A DNA stretch of 64,000 nt from Saccharibacillus deserti. GTDB lineage: Bacteria > Bacillota > Bacilli > Paenibacillales > Paenibacillaceae. The translations under genes and the position numbers were made by a program. Shown here in pieces: positions 1-8,379 of the stretch. Location of the stretch: NCBI RefSeq assembly GCF_013618475.1, contig NZ_JABJVN010000004.1, positions 267,186-331,185 on the forward strand, read 5' to 3'. The first letter of the stretch is position 1. The number at the start of each line of letters is the position of its first letter. The notes under the pieces were generated by a model that was not told the origin of the DNA, ran no database searches, and worked only from the letters and a program-made list of their open reading frames with translations.

Positions 1-1320
1 CACCACGATGGTGCGGACGCCTTTGCGCGTGCCGCTGTCTTTGATATCGCTGCGCCCGCCGCGGCTGTCGCCTTTGGACAGCGGCGTATTCAGCTCGCCG
101 AGCACGGCCTTGACGCGGTCGATCGCGCGGTTGACCTGCGGATGCTGGATCGGACAGCCGCTGATATCGACGATCTCGTGGCTGCCGATCTCATAGAGAC
201 CGGCGACGATTTCGCTCTTGGAGCCCTTCACGTCGCGGCGCTCCACCTGCAGCTGCGCCTTGTTCCGATAGTCCCACGGACGGTCCATGCCAAGCGTCGG
301 CTTGATCTTGAGATCGTTCAGATTGGCATAACGGCTGAACGCTTCGCGCACGATTTCAAGCTTGGCGCGCAGTTGGCCCGGATACGAAATATGCTGGATC
401 TGGCAGCCTCCGCAGATCCCGAATACGGGACAAGGCGGCTCTACCCGGTCAGGCGATTGCTTTTCCACTTCGACAAGCTTGGCCTTGAGGAATTTCTCGT
501 GCGTCTCCAGCACTTCCGCTTTGACCACTTCGTTCGTAATCGCGCCGTCGATAAACACGGCTTTGCGGCGGAAGTAGCCGACGCCTTCGCCGTTGATCCC
601 GATCCGCTTGATCGTGACGACGATGACGTCGCCCAACTTCACCTGCTCGGCATCCGACGCAGCGGACATCGGTTTGGATGCCCCGCCTGCGTACGGTTTC
701 TTGCCCGGCACGGCGGCCGCGCTGTGCGGCTGCGCCGGTTTGGGCAGGCCCTGGACTCTCGCGCCGGCCGAACCCCGGAACCCGCTCGCTTCCGGACGGG
801 TGCCCGCTGCCGTCGACGGTTTCTCGCCGCGCTGCGCCGCGCTGCGGGCTTCTTTCACTTTGCCGCCCGCATACGGTTGGCCCGATGTCGGACCTCTGCC
901 TTTGTCGCCCGCGTACGGTTTGCCGGATGTGCTGCCGGTCACCGGCGCGCCTGCGGTCCGTTCGCTTTGACGCTTCTCGTAGCGCTCGCTTGGCGTAAGG
1001 CGCTGGCCCGATTCCGCCGGCTTGGCCGGGCGCGGCCCCGCAGAACGGCTTCCGCCTGCCGAACCGCCGCGTGCGCCGCGGTCGCTTCCCGCTCCCCCGG
1101 CCAATCGGCGCTGCGCGCCGGACAATTCCGTACGCTCGCCCTGCGCCGGACGGCTGCCCGCGGAAGCGGAGCCGCTTTTGGCGCTTTCCGGTTTGGCGCT
1201 GCGTTTGGCTGCCGGTTTCTTCTTCTTGCCGGAGCCGCTGTTTTTCTTCTCTTCTTTGGCCGTTAGAATCCTGCGTTCCTTACGGCTTGGCGCCGTCGAT
1301 TTTTCTTTTTTTTCGCTCAT
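1..1320 (-). CDS. rlmCD: 23S rRNA (uracil-5-)-methyltransferase, RlmCD/RumA family, C-terminus cut by window edge
   Basis: SAM-dependent methyltransferase expected to make m5U in 23S rRNA. The reading frame starts at an ATG (1318-1320) and stays open to base 1, so the catalytic methyltransferase domain and stop lie outside. A TRAM-like domain begins near residue 226 (VKLGDVIVVTIKRIGINGEG), followed by the iron-sulphur cysteine cluster CPVFGICGGCQIQH near residues 295-308 and the family segment PTLGMDRPWDYRNKAQLQ. Residues 1-225 are low-complexity, rich in Lys, Arg, Gly, Ser, Ala and Pro, and contain three related motifs (SGKPYAGDK, SGQPYAGGK, KKPYAGGAS at about 132, 146 and 207). Such a tail is not part of the usual ~460-residue enzyme. 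A paralogue lies at 39544-41322. Family assignment is firm; which uridine is modified cannot be told. Confidence 0.9.
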   Translation of the reverse strand, partial: MSEKKEKSTAPSRKERRILTAKEEKKNSGSGKKKKPAAKRSAKPESAKSGSASAGSRPAQGERTELSGAQRRLAGGAGSDRGARGGSAGGSRSAGPRPAKPAESGQRLTPSERYEKRQSERTAGAPVTGSTSGKPYAGDKGRGPTSGQPYAGGKVKEARSAAQRGEKPSTAAGTRPEASGFRGSAGARVQGLPKPAQPHSAAAVPGKKPYAGGASKPMSAASDAEQVKLGDVIVVTIKRIGINGEGVGYFRRKAVFIDGAITNEVVKAEVLETHEKFLKAKLVEVEKQSPDRVEPPCPVFGICGGCQIQHISYPGQLRAKLEIVREAFSRYANLNDLKIKPTLGMDRPWDYRNKAQLQVERRDVKGSKSEIVAGLYEIGSHEIVDISGCPIQHPQVNRAIDRVKAVLGELNTPLSKGDSRGGRSDIKDSGTRKGVRTIVV

Positions 1321-1583
1321 TATCATTAACTCTCCATCTATATTAAAATTGGATACTGCTCGCATCGCTTGTCCAACGTCCGTCCGCATCGTTTCCGTGT
1401 TCACTATACCATTTTACCGCAAAAAAAGAACCTGTTTCCGCCGCACATGCGCAAACTCCAAGCTGCCCGCCTTCCGAGAAAGTCCGGTTCGTTTGCGTAT
1501 GTGCTCCTGCGAAAAAGATTCCCCAAGCGCTCTACTCGGTTAACGGCTGCCCGTACCGCTCACGGACCCGGCCGCCGTTGTGC

Positions 1584-1859
1584 CTACTCGTAACGTCCCG
1601 CCGCAAATAGCAGAAACGCCAACCGCTCCCATTCCGCTTCCGACCGGCGCGCTGCGGACGATCCCGGCTCCCCGATCTCCGTCTCCTCCTGCCCGTGAGC
1701 ACCGTCCTCGACCCAGGAAGCGATCCCCGCCAGATAGTCTTTCAGTGTGAGGTTCGCCCAATCTTCGGAATTCCGTTCCAGATCCCCGGTCAGCCGGCGT
1801 ACGAATTCGATAAAGCCTTCCCGTCCCGTGACGGCCGCCAATTCCTCGTGAATATTCAT
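1584..1859 (-). CDS. Small DUF7660-like protein
   Basis: Protein of 91 residues of unknown function. I chose the ATG at 1859 because AGGAGGG lies just upstream; an open frame continues further 5' but without a ribosome site. The sequence pattern (FVRRLTGDLERNSEDWANLT, then LKDYLAGIASWVEDG) resembles the DUF7660 family, in which an acidic W-N-L-x-x-Y-L-x-x-x-x-x-W core is conserved. It has no signal peptide or membrane segment, so it is probably cytosolic. It stands alone between the methyltransferase gene and the XRE regulator. The family call comes from recall of the motif and is moderate. Confidence 0.6.
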   Translation of the reverse strand: MNIHEELAAVTGREGFIEFVRRLTGDLERNSEDWANLTLKDYLAGIASWVEDGAHGQEETEIGEPGSSAARRSEAEWERLAFLLFAAGRYE

Positions 1860-2038
1860 CTCTAACCCTCCTGATGCTTGAGCTTGTCCTACTTCACTTA
1901 TCGGCTGACAGATGTACGGATTGCAGGTAAAAAAAGGATTCCGCAAAAAAAGCCCCTCCGCCATCTGGCGAAAAGGGACTTGTCTGCCTTCAGGAAAAGC
2001 CCGGGCGCCGAAGCCCTGCGGGGCAGCCGCCCCGGTCG

Positions 2039-2272
2039 TTACTTCGCTTCTTCGTTTTCTTCGTCCATGTCCGCCCGGTATTCGAGCACATCGCCGGGCT
2101 GGCAGTCGAGCGCTTTGCAGATCGCTTCGAGCGTCGACAGCCGGACCGCTTTGGCTTTGCCGTTCTTGAGAATCGACAGATTGGCCATCGTAATGCCGAT
2201 CCGTTCCGACAGTTCGGTGACGCTCATCTTGCGCTTGGCCAGCATGACATCGATATTGATAATAATCGCCAT
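2039..2272 (-). CDS. XRE-family helix-turn-helix regulator (YozG type)
   Basis: A 77-residue DNA-binding protein that is almost only a Cro/C1-type HTH domain: ML.KRKMSVTELSERIGIT (helices 1-2), MANLSILKNGKAKAVRLSTL (recognition helix region), and the typical ending EAICKALDCQPGDVLEY. Short regulators of this class are commonly encoded next to DUF2975 membrane proteins, and here the gene follows such a gene with only 10 bases between stop and ATG. GAGGTG sits 6 bases before the ATG at 2272; an upstream in-frame GTG (2281) has no better site. Likely co-transcribed with the membrane partner and possibly controlling that operon. The target is unknown. Confidence 0.85.
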   Translation of the reverse strand: MAIIINIDVMLAKRKMSVTELSERIGITMANLSILKNGKAKAVRLSTLEAICKALDCQPGDVLEYRADMDEENEEAK

Positions 2273-2282
2273 AGGTTTCACC

Positions 2283-2765
2283 TCAGACCGTCAATTCATT
2301 TTCAAGCTGGATCGCGATCGCTTCCTGAAGCAGCTTCTGGAGCACCGCCGCAAACACGGTAATGACGAGCGACGCGAATACGATCACCATCCCGATCACG
2401 ATGATTCCCGGCGCATCGTCGCGTTCCGCCATCAGATAGAAGAGCGGCATGCCCAGCGTAAACAGCCCGCCGACGCCCATTCCGCAGTACTTGATCTTTT
2501 TGAGCGCCTGCACGGCCAGATCCGAGAACGCTCGCCTGCGCTCGATATGGACCAGCAGCCGGAACGACTCGACCAGCGCCCAGTAGAAAGGAATGGACGC
2601 TGCGTACAGGTCGGTCCAGACCCAGATTCGGATCGAAGGACTCTCCGGATACAATTCCGCCGCAAAATTCCCGATCTCCGGCACCACGAAAATATAAATG
2701 GCCAGAATCGGCAGTCCGATCAGGATGACGGCCGCCTTCAGAAAAAGTGTGATTCCTCGCTGCAT
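2283..2765 (-). CDS. DUF2975 family membrane protein
   Basis: A 160-residue integral membrane protein with four hydrophobic stretches (about residues 5-26, 45-65, 92-112 and 122-145). The layout and sequence (family-like FR.L..IERRRAFSDLAVQALKKIKYCG in the cytosolic loop) fit DUF2975, known from Bacillus YoaS-like proteins. Function is not established for the family. The ATG at 2765 is preceded by GAGGGAAAGG; the more upstream GTG-type start lacks a site. It forms a pair with the XRE regulator immediately downstream, the usual arrangement for this family. Confidence 0.8.
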   Translation of the reverse strand: MQRGITLFLKAAVILIGLPILAIYIFVVPEIGNFAAELYPESPSIRIWVWTDLYAASIPFYWALVESFRLLVHIERRRAFSDLAVQALKKIKYCGMGVGGLFTLGMPLFYLMAERDDAPGIIVIGMVIVFASLVITVFAAVLQKLLQEAIAIQLENELTV

Positions 2766-2973
2766 AACCTTTCCCTCACTTGTCAATTGGATTGGATTTG
2801 CTTTGAGTTTATCGTTTTATTTATCGTTTTGCAATAAATAATTATCGAATAATATTGTTTTGAAACAAAAAATCTCTTTGATTGGCAGGGAGAACTGTAC
2901 GGAGCTCCTGCCCGGATCAAAGAGAAGTTTAGCTTGCAGTCTGCTTTTAAGGAAAGTGTAGGCGAACGTAAAC

Positions 2974-3732
2974 TCAGTAAGCCGTCCAGCCCGCGTCCGC
3001 CGTCAGCGTGACGCCGTTGACGAAGCTCGAATCGTCGGAGCCGAGGAACAGCGCCACTTTGGCGATCTCGTCCGCTTCGCCGATCCGCGGGTTGATGCCC
3101 ATGCCGATCATGGCGCGCTCCATCCCGAATTCGTTCGGCTGGCCCATGGTCGCGGAGATATTGGTCGCCACGCCGCCCGGAGCGATCGCGTTGCAGCGGA
3201 TGCCTTTGACCGCGTATTGGAAGCCGACGTTTTTGGTCAGGCCGACCACCGCGTGCTTGGACGCCGTGTACGCCGCTCCCGCGCGCGAGCCGTTCAATCC
3301 GCCCGCCGAAGCGACGTTGACGATGACGCCCTGGCCTTTTTCGAGGAAGATCGGCAGCGCTTTGCGGATCGCCCGCATCGGACCGGTCGTATTGATCGCG
3401 AAGACGCGCTCCCACAGCTCGTCGGTCAGATCGCCCGCCGGCGTGAAGCCGTCCATGATGCCCGCGTTGTTGACCAGGATATCGAGCGTGCCGTATTTTT
3501 CTACCGTATGGTCGATCAGCTGCCGGATATCGTCTTCGGAAGTGACGTTCGTTTTGATCGCAAACGCCTCGCCGCCCGCATCCTTGATCTCCTGCGCAAC
3601 CGTCTCCGCCGCTTCGAGATTGATGTCCGATACCGCCACTTTGGCGCCTTCCGCCGCATACAGGATCGCGATGCTGCGTCCCATGCCCGATGCCGCGCCC
3701 GTTACGATTGCCGTTTTGCCCTGAAGTTTCAT
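2974..3732 (-). CDS. Short-chain dehydrogenase/reductase (SDR), classical type
   Basis: NAD(P)-dependent oxidoreductase of 252 residues. All classical SDR signatures are present: cofactor motif TGAASGMG at 11-18, NNAG at 88-91, the catalytic serine at about 142 (NVASAGG), and YTASK at 155-159 giving the catalytic Tyr and Lys. D36 after the second strand (AVSDIN) suggests a preference for NAD(H). The C-terminal GVTLTADAGWTAY is typical of glucose-1-dehydrogenase/3-oxoacyl-ACP-reductase-like members, but the substrate cannot be inferred. It is divergent from a TetR regulator (ATG at 3935), and the intergenic region holds two copies of a 13-base motif, so the regulator probably controls this gene. 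Confidence 0.9.
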   Translation of the reverse strand: MKLQGKTAIVTGAASGMGRSIAILYAAEGAKVAVSDINLEAAETVAQEIKDAGGEAFAIKTNVTSEDDIRQLIDHTVEKYGTLDILVNNAGIMDGFTPAGDLTDELWERVFAINTTGPMRAIRKALPIFLEKGQGVIVNVASAGGLNGSRAGAAYTASKHAVVGLTKNVGFQYAVKGIRCNAIAPGGVATNISATMGQPNEFGMERAMIGMGINPRIGEADEIAKVALFLGSDDSSFVNGVTLTADAGWTAY

Positions 3733-3773
3733 CGTTTGGCCTCCCGTTTCCTTATTTGAGTATCGTTCGTCAA

Positions 3774-3890
3774 CAAATGTTCATTAAATGTCGGCAAATT
3801 TAGTATAATCAATCATAGACAGCACCTACAATCGGTAAAAGAAAGCGCTTTTGTACATTAATGGACAGGCCAGCAGGCAAATGTTCATTA
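3774..3890. promoter_or_regulatory. Candidate TetR operator pair in the SDR/TetR divergent region
   Basis: The 13-mer CAAATGTTCATTA occurs twice in the same orientation, at 3774-3786 and 3878-3890, one copy near each divergent gene. Exact repetition of a 13-mer within 120 bases is unlikely by chance, and the location fits binding by the adjacent TetR protein to control both genes. That it is the operator is inference. Confidence 0.55.
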
Positions 3891-3934
3891 GAAGGCGGGC
3901 ACGATTGCGTACGTACAATCAAGGAGGCACGAAG

Positions 3935-4588
3935 ATGAAAAATCGGTTCACGGATTCCGCGGGCAGCGGGCCTCTCTCGCAGACCGACCGCCGGGTTCGC
4001 AAGTCCAAGCAGGCGCTCAAAGAAACGCTGATCGCCCTGATGCACGAACGCGACTTCAAGGAAATCTCGATTACCGATCTGGTAAGCGGCGCCGACCTCA
4101 ATCGCGGGACCTTCTACAACCATTACCGGGACAAAGAACAGCTGCTGGCCGAAACGGTCGAAGACGCCATGGTCGACCTGATCGCCTCGTTCCGGGAACC
4201 CTATCTGCGATCCGATTCTTTTGCCTTGAAAGAACTGACCGCACCGGGCATCAAAATTTTCGAACATGTGCACCGCCACGCCGCTTTTTACAGGCTGATC
4301 GTCGAATCGCAGGCGCTGCCCGGCCTGGCGGACCGGATCTGCGGCGTCATCAAAGAGCTGAGCCTGCACGATCTGGAAGCCCAAGGCCACAATCCCCGGA
4401 TCGACCGCGAACTGTACGCCGGTTATCAGGCCTACGCGATCTGGGGCATGATTCTGGAGTGGATCAAAGGCGGCTACGCCTATACGCCGGAGTATATGGC
4501 CGGGCAGCTGCTGGAGTATATCCGCAGTCTGCCGACGGACGTCGTATACCGCACCGGCGGCGCCAGCCGAAGCGAAACGGATGCGTAA
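3935..4588 (+). CDS. TetR/AcrR-family transcriptional regulator
   Basis: A 217-residue one-component regulator. The N-terminal HTH spans about residues 15-65: RRVRKSKQALKETLIALMHE, then DFKEISITDLVSGADLNRGT and FYNHYRDKEQLL, the standard TetR recognition helix pattern. The C-terminal half is helical and presumably binds a ligand and dimerises; it resembles the TetR_C group often paired with SDR genes. The ATG at 3935 has AAGGAGG 8 bases upstream; an in-frame start at 3851 lacks this. Divergent from the SDR gene with repeated motifs between them, so local control of the dehydrogenase and autoregulation is the likely role. Inducer unknown. Confidence 0.88.
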   Translation: MKNRFTDSAGSGPLSQTDRRVRKSKQALKETLIALMHERDFKEISITDLVSGADLNRGTFYNHYRDKEQLLAETVEDAMVDLIASFREPYLRSDSFALKELTAPGIKIFEHVHRHAAFYRLIVESQALPGLADRICGVIKELSLHDLEAQGHNPRIDRELYAGYQAYAIWGMILEWIKGGYAYTPEYMAGQLLEYIRSLPTDVVYRTGGASRSETDA

Positions 4589-4708
4589 ACGGCAGGCGTG
4601 TATGGAATCCGGACATGCCAAAAACCCCGCTTCACCGGAAAAGTTCCGGCGTAAGCAGGGCGGATTCGGATCCGATCGATGCCGTTACGGCCCCGGGAGC
4701 GGCTGCGT

Positions 4709-5404
4709 TTATCCGCTCTTGGCGCGGCGTCGGTTCTTCATGCGGGTCTCGGACGGCACATACGGCGATACGCTCTCATCCATGCGCGTCATCCAGACGT
4801 AAATGAGCAGACCGAGAATCGGGATCAAGCCGAGCAGCGCCATCGCCTGAGGCAGCGAACGCCGGCGCGATCCCGTATAGATCGCATAGACGGACAGCAG
4901 GGTCAGCAGACCGAAATCGATCGTCATGACATGAACGAAATGCGACGTACGGAACGCTTCCGCATATACGCCCAGGTCGCCCAAGGCAAGTCCCCAGACC
5001 ATGACGGACAGCGTCAGCACGAAGAGAACGGCGTGCGTGACCGACGATTCGGCCGTGCGGCGCAGCTTCTCGGGCAGACGCAGATCGTGCGAACCGGCAT
5101 GCGTCGCCGAAGTCAGAATATAATAAGGCAGCAGTGCGAACACGCCCAATGCGAAAGACAGCAGTACGAACGGCCAGGCCGGTACCTTGCGGTCATCGTG
5201 GCGCAGCAGCATGCAGGCAAACGTCAGCGGAAACAGACCGAGCAGGGTAAACACGGCCAGCAGCGAAGGTTCATCGGACTGCAGTCTGAGTAGGGAACGG
5301 AGCCACGGATCTTCCCCACCGTCCGCTCCGGGCGCAAAAAACAGCGCGTACACGATGAAGGCCAGCCAGACGACGAGCAGCAGCACTCGGGAAACGCGGG
5401 TCAT
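4709..5404 (-). CDS. Multi-pass membrane protein of unknown function
   Basis: Protein of 231 residues with about six membrane helices (residues ~7-26, 48-68, 78-99, 124-143, 160-178, 188-207), a short external loop rich in Asp/Glu after helix 1, and a basic C-terminal tail (RMKNRRRAKSG). I do not recognise a functional family with confidence; the hydrophobic pattern and the FLLPYYILTS-like segment (ALLPYYILTSAT) recall uncharacterised bacterial and plastid integral membrane proteins. The ATG at 5404 follows AAAGGTG at good distance. The gene is monocistronic, convergent with the TetR gene at 3935-4588. Confidence 0.6.
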   Translation of the reverse strand: MTRVSRVLLLVVWLAFIVYALFFAPGADGGEDPWLRSLLRLQSDEPSLLAVFTLLGLFPLTFACMLLRHDDRKVPAWPFVLLSFALGVFALLPYYILTSATHAGSHDLRLPEKLRRTAESSVTHAVLFVLTLSVMVWGLALGDLGVYAEAFRTSHFVHVMTIDFGLLTLLSVYAIYTGSRRRSLPQAMALLGLIPILGLLIYVWMTRMDESVSPYVPSETRMKNRRRAKSG

Positions 5405-6053
5405 GGCGGTCACACCTTTCTCTGGGAATGGGGGGAAGGGTCGGCTCAGCCGGTTCCCGCTTATGCGGCTGCGGCTCTACTCCTCATTACCCGTATCTGC
5501 GCATCTTGGCAAGCAAGCTTCCGGAAAAAGATCGCCGATCCGGGAAGAATCTTCGAATCCGCACAGCAAAAAGACATCCGCGCGGAGAAGGAGACGCGAA
5601 TGCCTTCGGCTGTAACGAAAGGATGGATCGCGGGGAAAAGTCTGCCTTGAGGGGACCGTCGGAGAAACGTGCCGTTCCTCCACCGGGTACAGCACTTTCA
5701 CTGTATCACCCCCTAATGAACATTTTCTGAACAATGGACTCCTTTTTTATGGCCTCACAGCTGTGTGCAAAAAAAAGGAGTCCGCGAAGCGCAGCCCTCT
5801 TCTTTTGATCTCTTCTTTTGATCTCTTCTTTTAATCCCCGCATTCCGCAGGCTTGGCCGCGTTTGAACAAGGGCGATTTTTCGTTTTCAAGAACTGATCG
5901 CAGGCGGCAGACCCTCTTTTTTTCAGTCGAAACGTTTTCGCATACAGACACCACCGCTTTTCCGTGTTAAACTATAAAATCTATAACTCGCTCTCTTTCG
6001 GAACGAACCGAAAAAAGACGGGGCATGGCATTATTCGATAGCGGAGGGAACTT
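5405..6053. other. Gene-free region with hairpin and short tandem repeat
   Basis: I see no convincing gene in these 649 bases. They contain a 13-bp-stem inverted repeat (5736-5748 pairs with 5771-5783, GGACTCCTTTTTT and its complement), a tandem repeat of three 13-base units CTCTTCTTTTGAT at 5797-5835, and a 12-base match (TAATGAACATTT, 5714-5725) to the complement of the putative TetR operator at 3774/3878. Confidence 0.6.
5797..5835. repeat. Three tandem 13-bp units
   Basis: CTCTTCTTTTGAT is repeated head to tail at 5797-5809 and 5810-5822 and with one change (CTCTTCTTTTAAT) at 5823-5835. It lies next to the GGACTCC hairpin and outside any gene. Its role is unknown. Confidence 0.85.
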
Positions 6054-7283
6054 ATGCGCAGCTTGTACTCAACATGGAATCGAATCAGTCTGGTAAAACG
6101 TATCCTGATCGGCCTGGCGGTCGGCATCCTGCTCGCTCTGGTGTTCCCGGGCGCCAAATGGATTGCTCTGCTCGGCTCCCTGTTCGTCGGGGCACTCAAA
6201 GGCATCGCTCCGATTTTGGTTCTGCTCCTGGTCACGGCCGCCGTCTCCAGGCACCGTCAGGGCCAGCGGACCAATATGAAATCGATCATCGTCTTGTATA
6301 TGGCAGGCACTTTCCTGGCCGGACTGACGGCCGTCGCCATCAGCTTCCTGTTTCCGGTCAGCTTGTCGCTTGTCAAACCTTCCGAAGCCCTCACCCCGCC
6401 CCAGGGGATCACGGAAGTGCTGCAGACCCTGCTGCTCAACCTCGTCGACAATCCGGTCAACGCCCTGATTAATGCGAACTATATCGGGATTCTCGCCTGG
6501 GCGGTACTGCTCGGCGCGGCGCTGCGCCATTCGCGGGAAGAGGTCAAAGACGTCATCGAAAGTCTCTCCGACGCCCTGGTCCGTATTGTCGGATGGATTA
6601 TCAACCTGGCTCCGATCGGCATCTTGGGACTGGTGTTCTCTTCGATCACCGAGAACGGCCTGGAATCCCTGCTCGATTACGGCCGGCTGCTCGCCGTGCT
6701 GATCGGCTGCATGTTCTTCATCGCGCTGGTCGTCAATCCGCTGATCGTCTATGCGACGATCCGGAGCAACCCGTATCCCCTCGTACTCCGCTGCCTGAGA
6801 GAGAGCGGAATTACGGCCTTCTTCACCCGCAGCTCCGCCGCCAATATTCCGGTCAATATGAAACTGGCCGAGAAGCTGGGCCTGGACAAAGAAACCTATT
6901 CCGTTTCGATTCCGCTCGGCGCTACGGTCAATATGGCGGGCGCGGCGATCACGATCTCCGTGCTCACGCTTGCCGCGGTGCATACGCTCGGAATTCCGGT
7001 CGATTTCGGCACTGCGCTGCTGCTCAGCGTTCTGTCCGCGGTGGCCGCCGCAGGCGCATCCGGCGTTCCCGGCGGATCTCTGCTGCTGATCCCGCTGGCC
7101 TGCAGTTTGTTCGGCATCCCGAACGAAATCGCGATTCAGGTCGTCGGCGTCGGCTTTATTATCGGCGTGCTGCAGGACTCTTGCGAAACAGCTCTGAACT
7201 CTTCTTCGGACGTGCTCTTTACCGCATCGGCCGACCGGGCGCGCAAGCGCAAGGACAGCAAAATTTCAACCGGCAAATTCTGA
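6054..7283 (+). CDS. sstT: Serine/threonine:Na+ symporter, SstT type
   Basis: A 409-residue member of the dicarboxylate/amino acid:cation symporter family in the cytoplasmic membrane, expected to import serine and threonine with sodium. Around eight transmembrane segments plus the two re-entrant loops are visible; the diagnostic C-terminal half contains [34 protein letters not shown] (substrate and Na+ site) and [14 protein letters not shown], which match SstT rather than GltP/DctA. Length equals the usual ~400-415. The ATG follows GGAGGG by 6 bases. Monocistronic, closed by a strong hairpin at 7297-7337. The assignment is from motif recall, with high confidence for the family and good confidence for SstT. 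Confidence 0.92.
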   Translation: MRSLYSTWNRISLVKRILIGLAVGILLALVFPGAKWIALLGSLFVGALKGIAPILVLLLVTAAVSRHRQGQRTNMKSIIVLYMAGTFLAGLTAVAISFLFPVSLSLVKPSEALTPPQGITEVLQTLLLNLVDNPVNALINANYIGILAWAVLLGAALRHSREEVKDVIESLSDALVRIVGWIINLAPIGILGLVFSSITENGLESLLDYGRLLAVLIGCMFFIALVVNPLIVYATIRSNPYPLVLRCLRESGITAFFTRSSAANIPVNMKLAEKLGLDKETYSVSIPLGATVNMAGAAITISVLTLAAVHTLGIPVDFGTALLLSVLSAVAAAGASGVPGGSLLLIPLACSLFGIPNEIAIQVVGVGFIIGVLQDSCETALNSSSDVLFTASADRARKRKDSKISTGKF

Positions 7284-7296
7284 GCCGAATTTCCAG

Positions 7297-7337
7297 CACA
7301 TAAGGCTTCGGGAGTTTTCCTCCCGAAGCCTTATGTG
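7297..7337 (+). terminator. Strong hairpin terminator after sstT
   Basis: Perfect 18-bp stem (7297-7314 with 7320-7337), loop TTTTC, 14 bases after the sstT stop. There is only a weak T-run after the stem, but the position and stability make it the likely end of the transcript. Confidence 0.8.
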
Positions 7338-7503
7338 TGTTTGCCCCGTTTTCGGGACGTTCGCCCCGTACTTTTGGCAGGTTAACGTGTATAAAGCACT
7401 AGTCTACAAGCAAGCAACATGATAGTATAAAAATTGTGCCTTAATACATATAAAAAGGCAAATTCATCCGTCTATGTACTCTAACATTTGGAGGGTAAAA
7501 TTC

Positions 7504-8349
7504 ATGTCATTTTGCACGAAATGCGGCAGTCCAATCCAAGAAGGCGAAACGCACATCTGCCAGCCGCCAGCTTCTTCCCCGCCTCCGCCGACGTCTGCTC
7601 CACTCTATGATTCACAGCAGCCACAGACAGGTCAGCAGCAGCCTTACGCACCCGGTGATGCCGGCACAAAAGACTACGGCACTCTGGTCAAAGGCGAACT
7701 GTCCAAGTTTGAAAAAGGAACCCTGCTCGGTCTGCTAAAAAACCCCATGTCCGCTCTGCACATGCACGGAGAATCGGATCTGCGCTACGGTCTGATGGGA
7801 CTCGCCGCTTCACTGATCGGCTTCATGCTGTGGGCCTGGTCGTTCAAACGCAATCTGGTCCATACCATGTTCGAACTGATGGGCGGAGGATCACCCTCCG
7901 AGTGGAGAGACGCTTACAGCGAAGCCGGTGAGCAGTTCAATATTATAAGCCCGCTGTTTGTAGTCGGACTGGTCTCGCTGGCTGCATTGATAGGTGGAGC
8001 CATCCTACTCGGCAGCTGGTTGGGCACCCATAAAGTTTCCGGCAAAGAAAGTTTGACCAAACTGGGCTCGGTCCAACTTGCAGCAGGTGCGGGCTTTATC
8101 GCCTGTGCACTGATGATGTTCGTCTCGATGCGTTTGGGTCTTCTTCTTCTGGCGGTCGTCATGCTGTCCGCTCTGGCACTTACGATGTTCGCTTCCGCAC
8201 AGCTGTTCCGAGTCTCAGCCGAGCGGATTCTTCCGTTCGTTGCTCTGTTTACACTGCTTATGCTCGCCGCGATCGCCATCACCTTCAACCTTCAGGTACA
8301 GGCGGGAATCGAGAATATGCTGGGATCAACTCTCGGCGATTTCCTGTAA
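7504..8349 (+). CDS. Zinc-ribbon membrane protein
   Basis: A 281-residue protein starting with a short zinc-ribbon (C4-x2-C7 ... HIC at 17-19), then a Pro/Gln-rich disordered linker (about 20-60), and four or five membrane helices (about 100-120, 150-175, 190-210, 213-233, 243-262). No enzyme motif is visible. It lies directly upstream (30 bases) of a second zinc-ribbon protein that is TcaA-like, so the two likely form one operon and may act together in envelope stress sensing; this is inference. The ATG at 7504 has TTGGAGGG upstream; an earlier in-frame start at 7474 lacks a site. Confidence 0.65.
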   Translation: MSFCTKCGSPIQEGETHICQPPASSPPPPTSAPLYDSQQPQTGQQQPYAPGDAGTKDYGTLVKGELSKFEKGTLLGLLKNPMSALHMHGESDLRYGLMGLAASLIGFMLWAWSFKRNLVHTMFELMGGGSPSEWRDAYSEAGEQFNIISPLFVVGLVSLAALIGGAILLGSWLGTHKVSGKESLTKLGSVQLAAGAGFIACALMMFVSMRLGLLLLAVVMLSALALTMFASAQLFRVSAERILPFVALFTLLMLAAIAITFNLQVQAGIENMLGSTLGDFL

Positions 8350-8379
8350 TGTCACCTTACCGAAAGGAATGATCGATTG

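Noticed and set aside
142..1266. Long plus-strand open frame of 374 codons
   Set aside because: It is the antisense shadow of the methyltransferase frame (1-1320, minus), has biased Arg/Ala/His composition and no ribosome site; the minus-strand frame holds clear family motifs.
3836..3853. cre-like GAAAGCGCTTTT site near the TetR gene
   Set aside because: Only the symmetric core fits and no sugar gene is adjacent; could be chance.
5706..5954. Minus-strand frame of 82 codons
   Set aside because: Covers the hairpin and tandem repeats, lacks a ribosome site and has no recognisable fold.
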